IMG/VR virus record: IMGVR_UViG_3300021375_000092
Coordinates: 1-34,893 of that record
Source: a virus
DNA: 34,893 bases
Direction: 5' to 3' (one strand)
Below the pieces are notes generated by a model. It was not told where the DNA came from and searched no databases. It was given only the letters and a program-made list of their open reading frames with translations. Shown here piece by piece: positions 13,435-20,660 of this stretch. The stretch's first letter is position 1; each line of letters begins with the position of its first letter. The translations under genes were made by a program, and so were the position numbers.

Positions 13435-14274
13435 ATGCAGATATTTGATTTACCAGTACACCCGGCAGCGGATGTCTTTCCCATGCTGGACAACGATGAG
13501 TTGGCTGATCTTGCGGCAGACATCAAGGCCAATGGCTTGCAACACCCAGTAGTGGTGGGCCAAGTCGATGGCGTTGAGATGCTGATTGATGGGCGCAACA
13601 GGCTGGCGGCTTGCAAGCTGGCGAAGGTAGAGCCAGAGGTTAAGCAGTTGAATGGGCATGACCCAGAGGCGCTGATCCTGTCCGAAAACATCATGCGGCG
13701 GCATATGACCAAGGGGCAGCGGGCAATGGCTGTGGCGATGATGTATCCAGAGGGGCAGCAGGGGAAGAAGGACAACATCGCAAAACTTTTGGGAAGTGGT
13801 GAGTACCTTCGCCAAGCCCGCACCGTCCTGAAGTATGCCCCCGAATACACCGATGCCGTCCTGGCTGGTGCCAAGTCCCTGTCTGAAGCCTACGAAGAAG
13901 CCAAGCACCGCAAACGTGCAGGTAACGATGACACTGACAAGCTGGAGTGGCTGAAGGGTGAGGCACCAGACCTTGCCGATAAAGTGGTCGAGGGCGAACT
14001 TACCTTAATTGGCGCAATTGCCGAGCATCATGAGCGTGAGCGTCAGCGTGAAATGGAGCGCGCTGCCCTTGCTGGAAATCTGCGCGAAGTCCATGTGCTT
14101 GCTGAATCCCTTCATTCAGCGGCGAATCGACTGTCAGTTGTATCGCTTATTACTGAGTTTTCAAAAGACTACGAGAAAACCACATCCTTTGAGGCTGGCG
14201 AGTTTATTGAATCCCTTGACCTGCTTGAGCAGGGCATTAAATCACTTAAAAACGACCTTGGAGGTCAACAATGA
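13435..14274 (+). CDS. ParB/Srx-fold protein, 279 aa
   Basis: Residues 1-100 match the ParB N-terminal fold: LADLAADIKANGLQHPVVV, then IDGRNRLAAC (51-60) and ENIMRRHMTKGQRAM (84-98). This is the core used by ParB CTPases and by phage ParB-like nucleases. Residues 100-175 look like a helical DNA-binding part. The C-terminus is coiled and acidic. There is no ParA gene in the genome. Possible roles are plasmid-like partition, origin binding or regulation. A cluster of short repeats starts 510 bases downstream and is an attractive target. AAGGAG precedes the ATG. Confidence 0.85.
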   Translation: MQIFDLPVHPAADVFPMLDNDELADLAADIKANGLQHPVVVGQVDGVEMLIDGRNRLAACKLAKVEPEVKQLNGHDPEALILSENIMRRHMTKGQRAMAVAMMYPEGQQGKKDNIAKLLGSGEYLRQARTVLKYAPEYTDAVLAGAKSLSEAYEEAKHRKRAGNDDTDKLEWLKGEAPDLADKVVEGELTLIGAIAEHHERERQREMERAALAGNLREVHVLAESLHSAANRLSVVSLITEFSKDYEKTTSFEAGEFIESLDLLEQGIKSLKNDLGGQQ

Positions 14275-14771
14275 AATTCAATCATAAATTAAAGCCGGAA
14301 GTTAGCGAGTACCTTCATGGTGCAATCAACTCACAACTGGATTCGATATCTGGTACAAGCACATCGCCAAGAGATATCGAGAGCGCGGTAAAGACTGCTC
14401 TTCTCACAGATTTCGATAATAACGAGCTTCTCAACCATATTGTTGATCAGGCTGTGCGGTCAGCGGTCAGCGCGTCAATAGACGCAAAGTCTAGTGAGAA
14501 GTTTGACGAGGACCAGGGCGCGCTATTTAACTCGTCGTTCATGGAATCAATCCTAAAACAGGATGACGGTAATATTTGCAAGCACAAAGACGCAAACTGG
14601 GACTTGATGGTTAGTCGTCGCCGCCGACAGCAAAAGCACTTAACCGATGCTGAAAAGAAGCTGGCGTTGACTGACAGCAGGATGCTGGCGCTTAAGACTG
14701 CTGGAATGCAGGACGATCCGAAAATGACAATCGGAGAGGCCGTCAAAATACTCGAAGGGCGCAAGCGGTGA
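14271..14771 (+). CDS. Unknown replication-module protein, 166 aa
   Basis: It starts with a GGAGGT ribosome-binding site inside the ParB-like gene's last codons (ATGA overlap). It is mostly helical and charged; a basic patch RRRRQQKHLTDAEKK (residues 112-126) could contact nucleic acid. There is a KMTIGEAVKILEGRKR C-terminus. No family is recognised. Position suggests a role in replication or partition. Confidence 0.75.
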   Translation: MKFNHKLKPEVSEYLHGAINSQLDSISGTSTSPRDIESAVKTALLTDFDNNELLNHIVDQAVRSAVSASIDAKSSEKFDEDQGALFNSSFMESILKQDDGNICKHKDANWDLMVSRRRRQQKHLTDAEKKLALTDSRMLALKTAGMQDDPKMTIGEAVKILEGRKR

Positions 14772-14783
14772 GCCAGTATAAAA

Positions 14784-14977
14784 GGTGCGCCGTTTGGGTT
14801 TTGGCGCACCTTGGCGCACCTTGGCGCACCTTATCGGGATACACAAATGATGCTGTGTAGGCGCTTGCGCAAGCAAGGTGCGCCAGCACTGTATCTACTA
14901 CTAGGCGGCGCACCTTTTGGCGCACCTTTTGGTACACCTTGGTGGGGAAATTGGAAGGTGCGCCGTAAAGGTGTGCC
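14784..14977. repeat. GGYGYRCC repeat array, candidate origin or partition site
   Basis: Non-coding interval with about ten copies of one octamer in both orientations. GGCGCACC occurs as three tandem TTGGCGCACC decamers at 14801-14830, and at 14907-14914 and 14919-14926. Its complement GGTGCGCC is at 14784-14791, 14877-14884 and 14957-14964. Variants are GGTACACC at 14931-14938 and GGTGTGCC at 14970-14977. A perfect 12-bp palindrome GCTTGCGCAAGC lies at 14863-14874. The array sits between the replication genes and a VRR-NUC nuclease. This looks like iterons of a replication origin or a ParB centromere. Short open frames across it only encode repeated Gly-Ala-Pro. Confidence 0.75.
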
Positions 14978-14989
14978 GTTGATGGGGAA

Positions 14990-15385
14990 ATGGGGGGCGT
15001 TTTGGACAAGTTAAAAGGTAGGTCGGAGGAACTGGATCAGCAGTTGTTAATCAACTGGGTGCTGCGGACCTATGGCAAGGAGGTGGAGCAGTGGATGCAC
15101 CACAGTCCGAATGGGGGAAGGCGTGATGGGGTCGTGGGGGCCAAGATGAAAGCGATGGGAACTAGGCGGGGATTTCCCGACCTGGTGCTCTATGTGGGGC
15201 GGGGGAAGTATGTCGGGCTGGTGGTCGAGATGAAGCTGGGGAAGGGGAGGCCCTCCAAGGAACAGAACGGGTGGCTGAACCATCTGGAGGGGGAGGGGTA
15301 CTCATGTCATGTCTGTTACGGACTGGACGAGGGGGTCGAGGCTATTTCTCGTTATCTAGAACTGCCCTGTCCAGTGCGCGGATGA
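14990..15385 (+). CDS. VRR-NUC-type nuclease, 131 aa
   Basis: A compact PD-(D/E)XK nuclease of the virus-type replication-repair group. Seen: an N-terminal helix with EELDQQLLINWV (Glu in the first helix), GTRRGFPDLVLY with the metal-binding Asp, then VVEMKLGKGRPSKEQNGWL with the E-x-K pair, and the end VCYGLDEGVEAISRYL. It likely cleaves branched or damaged DNA during replication or packaging. The start ATG is chosen after GGGG; a TTG eleven bases on is possible. It overlaps the convergent RHH gene by 44 bases. Confidence 0.88.
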   Translation: MGGVLDKLKGRSEELDQQLLINWVLRTYGKEVEQWMHHSPNGGRRDGVVGAKMKAMGTRRGFPDLVLYVGRGKYVGLVVEMKLGKGRPSKEQNGWLNHLEGEGYSCHVCYGLDEGVEAISRYLELPCPVRG

Positions 15386-15533
15386 TCCAGGGGGAGAGCT
15401 TGCCGGGTCTGGAGGCCTGCTCATACGCCCGCTTCTGTTCGGGGGTGACGCGGATATGGATGGTGCTGACCTTGGGGTTGGCCTTGGCCGCGTGACGCTT
15501 GCCGGTGTTCCCGTGGGGTTTGGTGTCTGTCAT
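15342..15533 (-). CDS. Ribbon-helix-helix-like regulator, 63 aa
   Basis: A basic N-terminus is followed by a beta-strand (STIHIRVTPEQK) and two helices (RAYEQAS, then PWIIRALDRAVLDNE), the pattern of a ribbon-helix-helix DNA-binding protein. GGGAG precedes the ATG. It follows the small membrane protein gene by 10 bases and would share its promoter. It may repress its own promoter or the adjacent late region. Confidence 0.65.
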   Translation of the reverse strand: MTDTKPHGNTGKRHAAKANPKVSTIHIRVTPEQKRAYEQASRPGKLSPWIIRALDRAVLDNEK

Positions 15534-15543
15534 GGGGTTCTCC

Positions 15544-15810
15544 CTAAACGAGTGAGGCGAGGGTGATTAGCATCACGAGGGTGAACAGGCCCCAAGCGTA
15601 GTGTTTTGCGCCAGTGGTAGGCTTGCTGGCCCTGTGTGGGGTGGAGATGTAAGGCCTCGCCATCTCAGCCATCTCTGCATCGATTGCCCTCTGCTCCAAG
15701 CCAGTCCGTACCCATACCCATCCAAACCAGGTCACCAGCAACACCACCGCTATGGGTAGGGCCGGTGGGTAGATCACGCACAGAATGGCGAATAGTATTA
15801 ATTCAGTCAT
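15544..15810 (-). CDS. Small membrane protein, 88 aa
   Basis: The start at ATG 15810 follows AGGAG. A hydrophobic N-terminal half (residues about 3-35, broken by YPPALP, so one long or two short membrane segments) is followed by a charged loop (about 38-69) and a final segment (AWGLFTLVMLITLASLV). This size and layout allow a holin-like role, but also many others. It lies behind a strong promoter in the minus direction, next to the terminase region. Confidence 0.65.
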   Translation of the reverse strand: MTELILFAILCVIYPPALPIAVVLLVTWFGWVWVRTGLEQRAIDAEMAEMARPYISTPHRASKPTTGAKHYAWGLFTLVMLITLASLV

Positions 15811-15852
15811 TTTCTCTCTCCTCTGGGCTGCTGCCCTCAACTCAATGACGCC

Positions 15853-15881
15853 ATTATCACTTATTATTGGTTAATTGTCAA
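15853..15881 (-). promoter_or_regulatory. Strong sigma70-type promoter for the membrane/RHH pair
   Basis: On the minus strand, a perfect -35 TTGACA (15876-15881) and -10 GATAAT (15853-15858) are separated by 17 bases. It fires leftward into the genes at 15810-15342. It is the best consensus promoter in the window, as expected for a gene expressed from the prophage. Confidence 0.75.
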
Positions 15882-16108
15882 CACAAATAATAGGTAATAC
15901 CACTAAAAAGTGATATAACTGCCAATGTGTAAATGACCAAAACGATCATTTAATGGGTTATGTGAGCGAATATGTCACTAAAAAGGGTGTTTACTAGGCG
16001 GGCGGGTGCGCCCACCGCCGAAAAGTTTTCAGCCCCTGGCTCGACCGGATCGGGCCAGGTGACGGCTAATGACACCCTGCTCGGCCAGAGTTGGTCATAA
16101 AGTGAGCA

Positions 16109-16143
16109 ATAATGGCGTTATTAGTGCGCCTAATCTCCATTAT
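16109..16143 (+). repeat. Two-tier inverted repeat
   Basis: ATAATGG (16109-16115) pairs with CCATTAT (16137-16143), and inside it ATTAG (16120-16124) pairs with CTAAT (16130-16134) around a TGCGC loop. It is a candidate protein-binding or RNA element in the region before terS. Confidence 0.55.
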
Positions 16144-16271
16144 GTTAAATAGCGGTTGAATAATTAAACTGCAAGGGCAAGGGAGGGGCAAAACCCACCC
16201 CCCCGGCGGTTTCTGAGCGAGTCGGTCGGGTGGGCGCAAGTCCACCCCCCAAAATTTTGAGGTGAAAAACT

Positions 16272-16682
16272 TTGGCTGAAGAGAAGAAACGACCGGGCCT
16301 CAAACCAGGCCAACGCCACTCAGGCCAGTTCGTCAAGGGCGACCCCCGCAGGTCCAATACTGGCAACCGCAAGCATGCTGACATCATTGACTTCCGCAAG
16401 AAGATAATGGCCCGCAGTGACGCCGCCCTGGAGGCTCTGGACTACCTCCTAGACCTGAACAACAAGGACATCTCCGCCAAGGACCGCCGGGAGACGGCAG
16501 AGTTGGTATTGAACCACGCCCACGGGCGACCTGTGGACCGGATAGCCATTGCCACTCTGGATGGGAACATTGATGGCCCCACGGCCAATCTGGACCTTCC
16601 CACGTTGCGTCAGCGGGCGGCGAGTTTGATCAGCCGGATTGACGATGCCAAGGATGTGACGCAGGTGGTTGATGAGCAATAA
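16272..16682 (+). CDS. terS: Terminase small subunit-like protein, 136 aa, TTG start
   Basis: The frame begins with TTG behind GAGGTG at good spacing. The basic N-terminus (EEKKRPGLKPGQRHSGQFVKGD) with NTGNRKHADIID and a helical DRRETAELVLNHAHGRPVD region is typical of phage proteins encoded just before terL and annotated as small terminases or DUF5681-type proteins. It would bind the packaging site and load TerL. The stop overlaps the terL start. Confidence 0.75.
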   Translation: MAEEKKRPGLKPGQRHSGQFVKGDPRRSNTGNRKHADIIDFRKKIMARSDAALEALDYLLDLNNKDISAKDRRETAELVLNHAHGRPVDRIAIATLDGNIDGPTANLDLPTLRQRAASLISRIDDAKDVTQVVDEQ

Positions 16683-18213
16683 CCTTGCCCTGGCCGACCT
16701 GTCTGATCAGGACCGTGCCCTCCTACAGGAGTTGATGCGGTATGAGCGGGCGTTGGATAGCTTGGGTGGGTTCCGTCAGTTCATGGAGTCCACGGGTCAC
16801 AATGACTTTGCGTACCCCCATGAGAAGCACCATGCGGTGGTAGCGGAGCATCTTGAGCGTGTGGTGAGTGGGGAGATTAACCGTCTGATGGTGTGTTTGC
16901 CGCCGGGTGCGGCGAAGTCCACGATTGTGAGCATTCAGTTTGCCACTTGGTGGTGGGCAATGAATCCCGGCCATCATATTTTGCGTTGTTCGGCCACGCA
17001 GTCGTTGGCTGAGAAGTTTGCTCGTCGGTGTCGTGCAGCGATTATGACGGACGAGTACAAGCGTCTGACGGGCACGGAGATTGATAAGTCCCATCAGAGT
17101 GTATCCAGCTTTGGCAATATGGCTGGTGGGACGATGACGGCGGCTGGTGTGGGCACTTCTATTGTGGGTTTGCGTTCGAATCTGTCCATTCTGGATGACC
17201 CGGTCAGTTCGTTTGAGGCGGTGCATAGTGAGACGCAGCGTCAGGCGGCGTTGGACTGGTATCGCACGGAGTATCGTTCTCGTCTTATTCCTGGCAGTCC
17301 TGAGATTATTGTGACCACCCGTTGGCATACGGATGACATTCCTGGTGCGATTTTGAAGTCGGAGGAGGCTGGCACCTGGACGGTGGTACGGATTCCGATG
17401 GTGTGTGATTCGGATGATGATCCGATAGGTCGGAAGGTTGGTGAGCGGTTGTGGCCGCAGTGGTTTACGGACCGGATGGTTGAGGAGGCCCAGCGTGATC
17501 CTGAGCGTTGGGCGGGCATGTATCAGCAGGTGCCGCTGACATCTGAGGGTGACTGGTTAAATCCAGATGACATAGAGGTTGTGGATGAGGCTCCCAGTCA
17601 TTTGAATTTGAGTGCTGGGTTGGACATTGCGATGACGGATGGTCGTGGTGACTTTTCGGTCTGTGTGGTGGCTGGGATGGATGCCAAGGGCACGATGTGG
17701 TTGGTGGACATGTGGCGTGATCGTGTGACGCCGGACAGCATTGTGAACAATCTGGTGCATCTTCATGGGAGGCACAATTTGCGTGAGGTGCTTTTGGATA
17801 ATGATGTGGGTGCGAAGGTGTTTAAGAACCTGGCGCACAAGATATTGATGGAGCGCCGTCAGTATTTGCCGTTGGTGGATATGCCGATGCGGGGTCAGGA
17901 CAAAGAGGTTCGGGCGGCTGCGTTTCGGGGTTTGGCGAAGATGGGTGGTGTAAAGATGGTGCGTGGGCCTTGGAACACGGACTTGTTGCGGGAGATCAGT
18001 GAGTTCCCGTTTGGTGATCACGATGACATTGTGGATGCGTTGGGCCTGTTGGGTCGTAGGGCTGCTGCGATGGGTAAGGCGGGACCGACTTTGGCTCCGC
18101 AGGGTAGTGAGATTGAGGCGGCATTTATTGAGGAGGATGGTCGGATGTACACACGGGCGTCTTTGGATGATATGTGGGAGCAGCCTGTGCGGAAAGGGAC
18201 GTTAAGGATATAG
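16672..18213 (+). CDS. terL: Terminase large subunit, 513 aa
   Basis: DNA packaging motor: ATPase plus nuclease. Walker A LPPGAAKST at 76-84 (the adenine-site Arg region just before it), Walker B ILDDP at 173-177, and a coupling motif near VTTRWH (214-219). The RNase H-like nuclease has GLDIAMTDGRGDFS (316-329, Asp318) and the final acidic motif FGDHDDIVDALG. The start is ATG 16672, one codon after an in-frame TTG, overlapping terS. From about 16860 on the gene turns to G/T-rich codons, unlike terS. Confidence 0.95.
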   Translation: MSNNLALADLSDQDRALLQELMRYERALDSLGGFRQFMESTGHNDFAYPHEKHHAVVAEHLERVVSGEINRLMVCLPPGAAKSTIVSIQFATWWWAMNPGHHILRCSATQSLAEKFARRCRAAIMTDEYKRLTGTEIDKSHQSVSSFGNMAGGTMTAAGVGTSIVGLRSNLSILDDPVSSFEAVHSETQRQAALDWYRTEYRSRLIPGSPEIIVTTRWHTDDIPGAILKSEEAGTWTVVRIPMVCDSDDDPIGRKVGERLWPQWFTDRMVEEAQRDPERWAGMYQQVPLTSEGDWLNPDDIEVVDEAPSHLNLSAGLDIAMTDGRGDFSVCVVAGMDAKGTMWLVDMWRDRVTPDSIVNNLVHLHGRHNLREVLLDNDVGAKVFKNLAHKILMERRQYLPLVDMPMRGQDKEVRAAAFRGLAKMGGVKMVRGPWNTDLLREISEFPFGDHDDIVDALGLLGRRAAAMGKAGPTLAPQGSEIEAAFIEEDGRMYTRASLDDMWEQPVRKGTLRI

Positions 18214-18217
18214 GAAG

Positions 18218-20374
18218 ATGAGTGATTATAGTGAGCAGGACAAGAACCCTACGGGTAAGACCCCGTCCCAGTGGCACAAGCATTGGGGTCGTGAGATGGA
18301 AGCGGCTGAGAAGCGTCTGCGGAAGTTTCTAAAGCAGGGTAACAAGGTTGTTGAGCGGTATTTGGACCAGCGTGTTGATCAGGACATGAATGGGCAGCAA
18401 TCGCGCCTGAATTTGTTCTACACCAACGTCAGCACCCTCCAGAGCATGCTGTATGGCTCTGTGCCGAAGATTGAGGTCAGTCGTGAGCATCATGACCCTG
18501 ATGACGATGTGGCCCGTGTAGCGTGTCTGATGTACGAGAGGATGCTCCAGGCAGATGTGGAGCCGTCAGGTGAGAATCTGCCTACGGTATTGAAGGCGTG
18601 TTTGCAGGATCGTTTGTTGCCTGGGTTGGGTATAGCGCGGGTGCGTTATGACTTTGAGACGAGCATGGTCACAGTGATGAATCCTGAGACGATGCAGCCT
18701 GAGCAGATTGAGCAGGTGTCGTATGAGGATGTGCCGGTTGATTATGTGCATTGGCAGGATTTCCGGTGGGGTTGGGCGCGTACTTGGGCTGAGATTCCCT
18801 GGATGGCGTTTCGGGCGTATTTGACGAAGGATGAGGCGTCGGCGCGTTTTGGTGATGACCGTGCTGAGAAGCTGGAGTACAAGAACCAGACACCGGAGGG
18901 TGAGGACGAGCGTGGTGGTGATAGTGACCAGCAGAGCAATGTCCAGAAGGCAGAGATTTGGGAGATTTGGAATCTGTCTGACCGCCGGGTGTATTGGTGG
19001 AGTGCGGGTTGTGACTATGTGTTGGACATCAAGGATGACCCGTTGGGTCTGATAGGTTTCTGGCCGATTCCCAAGCCGCTAATTGCCAACAATACGACCA
19101 AGTTGTTCATACCGAGGGCTGATTTCATTCTGGCCCAGGATTTGTATAACGAGGTGGATGAGTTACAGACGCGGATCAGCGTTATCACCAAGGCCATCAA
19201 GGTGGTGGGTGTGTATGACCAGTCGGCGTCGAGTCAGGTGGGTAGGATGCTCAAAGAGGGCATCGAAAACGACCTGATTCCGGTGGATAACTGGGCAATG
19301 TTTGCTGAGAAGGGTGGTTTGCGTGGGGCGATTGATTGGTTCCCGGTTGAGACAATTTCTGCGGTCTTGCAGCAGTTGCAGGGCATTCAGCAGCAGAAAA
19401 TCCAGCAGTTGTATGAGGTGACGGGTCTGTCGGACATCATGCGTGGTGGTGCGACTGACCAGTATACGGCGGCTGCGACCCAGGGTATGAAGATGAAGAT
19501 GGGTTCTATCCGCGTTCAGGCCTTGCAGGATGAATTTGCCCGTTTTGCCAGTGATTTGGAGGCCTTGAAGTCGGAGGTTATCAGCAAGCACTTCTCTGAA
19601 GAGTCGATTTTGAAGCAATCTGGCGCTCAGTTCCTGTCGAAACCGGATCAGGAGTTGATTATGCCTGCGCTTCAGTTGATGAAGTCGCCGGAGGTGGCTT
19701 GGCGGGTGGATATCCGGCCTGAGTCGATTGCGATGGTTGATTATGCGCAGTTGAAGTCTGAGAGGACGGAGTTTTTGACGGCGATGTCAACGTATATCCA
19801 GTCTGCGCAGGCGGCGGTGAACAGTATGGGTCCGACAGCGTTGCCGGTCCTGATGGAGTTGATGAAATGGGGTATGGCGGGCTTTAAGGGTGCCAATTAC
19901 CTGGAGGGCATTATGGACCAGGCCATCCAGACGGCGATCCAGTCATCCCAGCAGCAGGGTCAGGAGCAGGAGCAGCCTTCGCCGGAGCAGATGAAGATGC
20001 AGACGGAGCAGATGAAGCTACAGGGTCAGCAGCAGAAATTGGCCGGTGAGATTCAGAAGATTCAGGCCAAGTCTGCGGCTGATATGCAGTCTCAGCAAGC
20101 TAAATTACAGGCTGAGATTGCCAAGATACAGACTGACAGTCAGGCCGATATGACACTGGAGCAGACCCAGGCTCAGAATCGATTGATTGAGATCAGTCGG
20201 GAGTTGGAGGCGAGTATGGCTGAGATACAGGCGGCGATGCGGGCTGACCTGACGGTGGAGCGGGCACAGGCATCGTTTGACATCCAGTCCCAGCAGAACG
20301 AACACCAAAATAACCTTGTGGAGGTGAGAACCAATGCCGCGTTGGCGTCAAACAATCAATCCCGAAACGGGTAA
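18218..20374 (+). CDS. P22-type portal protein, 718 aa
   Basis: The dodecameric portal at the capsid vertex through which DNA enters and leaves. The N-terminal 450 residues match P22-type podovirus portals (SRLNLFYTNVSTLQSMLYGSVP near 62-83; then DFILAQDLYNEVDELQTRISVI and SDIMRGGATDQYTAAAT). Residues 575-700 are a long Gln/Glu-rich coiled coil (QMKMQTEQMKLQGQQQKLAGEIQKIQ), comparable to the barrel helix of P22. It starts 5 bases after terL with AGGAAG. The 3' end overlaps the next gene by 41 bases. Confidence 0.92.
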   Translation: MSDYSEQDKNPTGKTPSQWHKHWGREMEAAEKRLRKFLKQGNKVVERYLDQRVDQDMNGQQSRLNLFYTNVSTLQSMLYGSVPKIEVSREHHDPDDDVARVACLMYERMLQADVEPSGENLPTVLKACLQDRLLPGLGIARVRYDFETSMVTVMNPETMQPEQIEQVSYEDVPVDYVHWQDFRWGWARTWAEIPWMAFRAYLTKDEASARFGDDRAEKLEYKNQTPEGEDERGGDSDQQSNVQKAEIWEIWNLSDRRVYWWSAGCDYVLDIKDDPLGLIGFWPIPKPLIANNTTKLFIPRADFILAQDLYNEVDELQTRISVITKAIKVVGVYDQSASSQVGRMLKEGIENDLIPVDNWAMFAEKGGLRGAIDWFPVETISAVLQQLQGIQQQKIQQLYEVTGLSDIMRGGATDQYTAAATQGMKMKMGSIRVQALQDEFARFASDLEALKSEVISKHFSEESILKQSGAQFLSKPDQELIMPALQLMKSPEVAWRVDIRPESIAMVDYAQLKSERTEFLTAMSTYIQSAQAAVNSMGPTALPVLMELMKWGMAGFKGANYLEGIMDQAIQTAIQSSQQQGQEQEQPSPEQMKMQTEQMKLQGQQQKLAGEIQKIQAKSAADMQSQQAKLQAEIAKIQTDSQADMTLEQTQAQNRLIEISRELEASMAEIQAAMRADLTVERAQASFDIQSQQNEHQNNLVEVRTNAALASNNQSRNG

Positions 20375-20660
20375 GAGTCAATTCATTCCGATTGATGAAG
20401 TGGCAAGGCGACAGAGCGGAGCCTATTTACAGGGCGATATTCAGTCTTTTGTTAGTCCTGTCGATGGGTCTGTTATTTCTGATCGAAAGCAACTTAGGGA
20501 GCACAACCTGCGGCATGGGGTGGTGAACTCAGCAGAATTTAGCCATGCGTTCAATGAGCGCAAGGCTAAAGAGCGGGAACGCGCGGCGGCGAATGACCGC
20601 AAGGCGGTGAAGAGAGAGTTATATGAGCGACTAATTAGAGCAGAACGGGGCGAACAATGA
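20334..20660 (+). CDS. Conserved podovirus head-region protein, 108 aa
   Basis: A strong GGAGGTGAG ribosome-binding site precedes ATG 20334 within the portal gene's end. The sequence PRWRQTINPETGKSQFIPIDEV, then FVSPVDGSVISDRKQLREHNLRHGVVNSAEF, is a pattern I recognise in phage genes between portal and scaffold. The C-terminus is basic and helical (ERKAKERERAAANDRKAVKRELYERL). Role unknown, possibly head assembly or DNA-contacting. Confidence 0.8.
   Translation: MPRWRQTINPETGKSQFIPIDEVARRQSGAYLQGDIQSFVSPVDGSVISDRKQLREHNLRHGVVNSAEFSHAFNERKAKERERAAANDRKAVKRELYERLIRAERGEQ

Larger units (their letters stand above)
15811..16271. other. Non-coding control/packaging region before the terminase genes
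   Basis: No convincing gene in 461 bases. It holds the leftward promoter (15853-15881); the inverted repeat TAAATGA/TCATTTA at 15930-15936 and 15946-15952; a ten-base repeat CACTAAAAAG at 15901-15910 and 15976-15985; a GC-rich hairpin at 15997-16019; an inverted repeat CCTGG/CCAGG near 16036-16060; and a two-part hairpin at 16109-16143. Dense inverted repeats directly before terS make it a candidate for the packaging signal, along with late-gene control. I do not see a clear late promoter. Confidence 0.6.

Noticed and set aside
14811-15014. 67-codon open frame across the repeat array
   Set aside because: The product is repeated Gly-Ala-Pro from the octamers; the interval is better explained as a DNA site.
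16109-16143. Riboswitch
   Set aside because: The hairpin has no recognisable aptamer core and is not followed by a regulated start or terminator.
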